Below the pieces are notes generated by a model. It was not told where the DNA came from and did not search any database. It saw only the letters and a list, made by a program, of their open reading frames with translations. Of a stretch of DNA of 6,564 nt, positions 5,381 through 6,564 are shown in pieces. A program made the translations under genes and the position numbers. Each line of letters begins with the position of its first letter. Position 1 is the first letter of the stretch. Source of the stretch: an uncultured Bacteroidota bacterium (lineage in GTDB: Bacteria; Bacteroidota; Bacteroidia; NS11-12g; UBA955); contig CAJBVU010000106.1 in NCBI GenBank assembly GCA_903959115.1, positions 1 to 6,564 on the forward strand, read 5' to 3'.

Positions 5381-5661
5381 TACTTAAGAAGCCGTTGATT
5401 ACTGAGAAAATGACCGCTATCATGGATAAGCGTGGTCAGTATGGTTTCATCGTTGACCCAAAGTCAAACAAGGATGAAATTAAGAAAGCCATTGAAGAAT
5501 TCTATGGAGTGGAAGTTGCATCAGTAAACACCATGATCCAACGGGGGAAGTCGCGTCGTAACAGACGCACAGGCCAAATCTCCGGTTATACTGCAAAGTA
5601 TAAGAAGGCCATTGTCACATTAAAAGAAGGATTTAACATAGACTTTTACGAAAACATCTAA
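5377..5661 (+). CDS. rplW: 50S ribosomal protein L23 (uL23)
   Basis: L23 sits at the tunnel exit and is the docking site for trigger factor and SRP in bacteria. The 94-residue product has the usual bacterial length. Features are LKKPLITEKM (3-12), GFIVDPKSNKDEIKKAIEEFYGVEVASVNTM (23-53), the basic loop RGKSRRNRRTGQISG (56-70), and KKAIVTLKEG (76-85). Its ATG overlaps the rplD stop (ATGA at 5377-5380), an arrangement that favours re-initiation by ribosomes finishing L4. A purine-rich AGGAGG lies 10 bases upstream, within rplD. The next gene, rplB, starts two bases after its stop. Confidence 0.97.
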   Translation: MILKKPLITEKMTAIMDKRGQYGFIVDPKSNKDEIKKAIEEFYGVEVASVNTMIQRGKSRRNRRTGQISGYTAKYKKAIVTLKEGFNIDFYENI

Positions 5662-5663
5662 TC

Positions 5664-6497
5664 ATGGCAGTACGTCGTTTAAATCCCACCACGCCTGGTC
5701 AACGCTTTAGAGTTGCCAATGCGTTTGCTGAAATCACTGCTAGCAAGCCTGAGAAGAGTTTGTTGGTATCATTGAGCAAATCCGGTGGACGGAATAATCA
5801 AGGAAAAATCACCTCTCGTTATATCGGGGGTGGTCACAAACGTCGCTATCGTATCATCGACTTCAAGCGTAATAACTTTGGAGTAGTTGGTGAGGTAATG
5901 ACAGTAGAATACGATCCAAATCGCAGTGCATTTATTGCTTTGGTTCAGTTCGGTGAAGAGAAGAGATACATCATTGCTCCTGCGGGATTGAAGGTGGGTC
6001 AGAAAGTGGAACAGGGTCCAGGCGTATCTCCAGAGATTGGAAATGCAGTGCCATTGGCTGAAATTCCATTGGGAACTTTGATTCACAATATCGAAATGAA
6101 TCCAGGTCAGGGTGCTAAAATTTGTCGCAGTGCTGGTACCTACGCCCAATTGATGGCTCGTGATGGTAAGTATGCTTCAATTAAGTTGCCTTCAGGTGAA
6201 AGTCGTTTGATATTGGCTGCATGTCTTGCTGTCATTGGAACGGTAGGAAACCATGAGCACAATCAGGAACGTAAAGGTAAGGCCGGTCGTTCACGTTGGA
6301 TGGGTATGCGTCCTCGCGTACGTCCTTCTGCAATGAACCCAGTAGATCACCCGATGGGTGGTGGTGAAGGCCGCAACAAGGGAGGTCAGCCTCGTTCAAG
6401 GAATCTCATTTACTCTCAAGGTCAGAAGACACGTGCGCCGAAGAAAGGTAGCAGTAGCTTGATCATCGAGAAAAGAAAATCAATCCGCAATAAGTAA
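5664..6497 (+). CDS. rplB: 50S ribosomal protein L2 (uL2)
   Basis: L2 is needed for subunit association and peptidyl-transferase activity. The 277-residue product is full length. Motifs in order are NPTTPGQRF (7-15), SKSGGRNNQGKITSRYIGGGHKRRYRIIDFKRN (38-70), EYDPNRSAFIALV (82-94), RYIIAPAGLKVGQ (101-113), RSAGTYAQLMARDG (155-168) and GKAGRSRWMG (205-214). The C-terminal block is AMNPVDHPMGGGEGR (223-237). His229 (the functionally important L2 histidine) is kept, while the next histidine of E. coli (DHPH) is methionine; I recall DHPM as usual in Bacteroidota. It starts two bases after rplW in the same TAATCATG junction as rplD, with no Shine-Dalgarno motif, and ends in TAA TAG. Confidence 0.98.
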   Translation: MAVRRLNPTTPGQRFRVANAFAEITASKPEKSLLVSLSKSGGRNNQGKITSRYIGGGHKRRYRIIDFKRNNFGVVGEVMTVEYDPNRSAFIALVQFGEEKRYIIAPAGLKVGQKVEQGPGVSPEIGNAVPLAEIPLGTLIHNIEMNPGQGAKICRSAGTYAQLMARDGKYASIKLPSGESRLILAACLAVIGTVGNHEHNQERKGKAGRSRWMGMRPRVRPSAMNPVDHPMGGGEGRNKGGQPRSRNLIYSQGQKTRAPKKGSSSLIIEKRKSIRNK

Positions 6498-6512
6498 TAG
6501 ATAAGCGAAATC

Positions 6513-6564
6513 ATGGCAAGATCCATTAAAAAAGGTCCATTTGTAGACGTAAAGCTTTCCAAGA
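6513..6564 (+). CDS. rpsS: 30S ribosomal protein S19 (uS19), 5' part only
   Basis: Only the first 17 codons lie in the window: MARSIKKGPFVDVKLSK, which matches the N-terminus of bacterial S19, a 30S head protein that works with S13. Its place 15 bases after rplB is the standard order in S10-type operons. The upstream sequence GCGAAATC has no Shine-Dalgarno motif. The rest of the gene lies beyond the window edge and was not seen. Confidence 0.93.
   Translation, partial: MARSIKKGPFVDVKLSK

Noticed and set aside
6348..6353. Loss of a conserved histidine in L2 (DHPM instead of DHPH)
   Set aside because: The functional histidine (residue 229) is the one kept, and DHPM is, as I recall, the usual form in Bacteroidota.

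Overview
The window is the start of the main ribosomal-protein locus of a bacterium, very probably a member of the Bacteroidota. Three things point there. The order rpsL-rpsG-fusA-rpsJ-rplC-rplD-rplW-rplB-rpsS has fusA joined directly to rpsJ, with no tuf between them. Promoter-like TAnnTTTG boxes stand in place of E. coli-type -10 boxes. Most start codons have A-rich or plain upstream sequence rather than a Shine-Dalgarno (SD) motif. Protein details agree, such as NPVDHPMGGGEGR in L2 and the L4, S10 and EF-G sequence styles. I cannot fix a rank below phylum.

Layout: positions 5-574 (minus strand) encode a secreted DUF1573-type protein that appears to end inside its second domain. Positions 575-814 are a divergent control region. 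It holds a candidate promoter for each direction, several small dyads, and two long complementarities that bracket or cover the rpsL start. From 815 to the end all genes lie on the plus strand in one tight array: S12, S7, EF-G, S10, L3, L4, L23, L2 and the first 17 codons of S19. Gaps are 18 bases or less and one pair overlaps by 4 bases, so it reads as a single transcription unit merging the E. coli str and S10 operons.

The genes work together in translation. S12, S7, S10 and S19 are 30S proteins; L2, L3, L4 and L23 are 50S proteins around the peptidyl-transferase centre and exit tunnel; EF-G is the translocase. All key residues I checked are present and I see no frameshift in the plus-strand genes.

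The best candidates for undescribed biology are regulatory. First, two 13-pair complementarities (744-756 with 805-817, and 793-805 with 840-852) cross each other around the rpsL start codon, as in a pseudoknot or switch. Second, a perfect 8-base SD sits before rplC in an array whose other starts mostly lack one. Third, a pair of mutually exclusive 7-bp hairpins lies in early rplD. All three come from reading the sequence by eye and need comparative tests. The coding content itself is ordinary.
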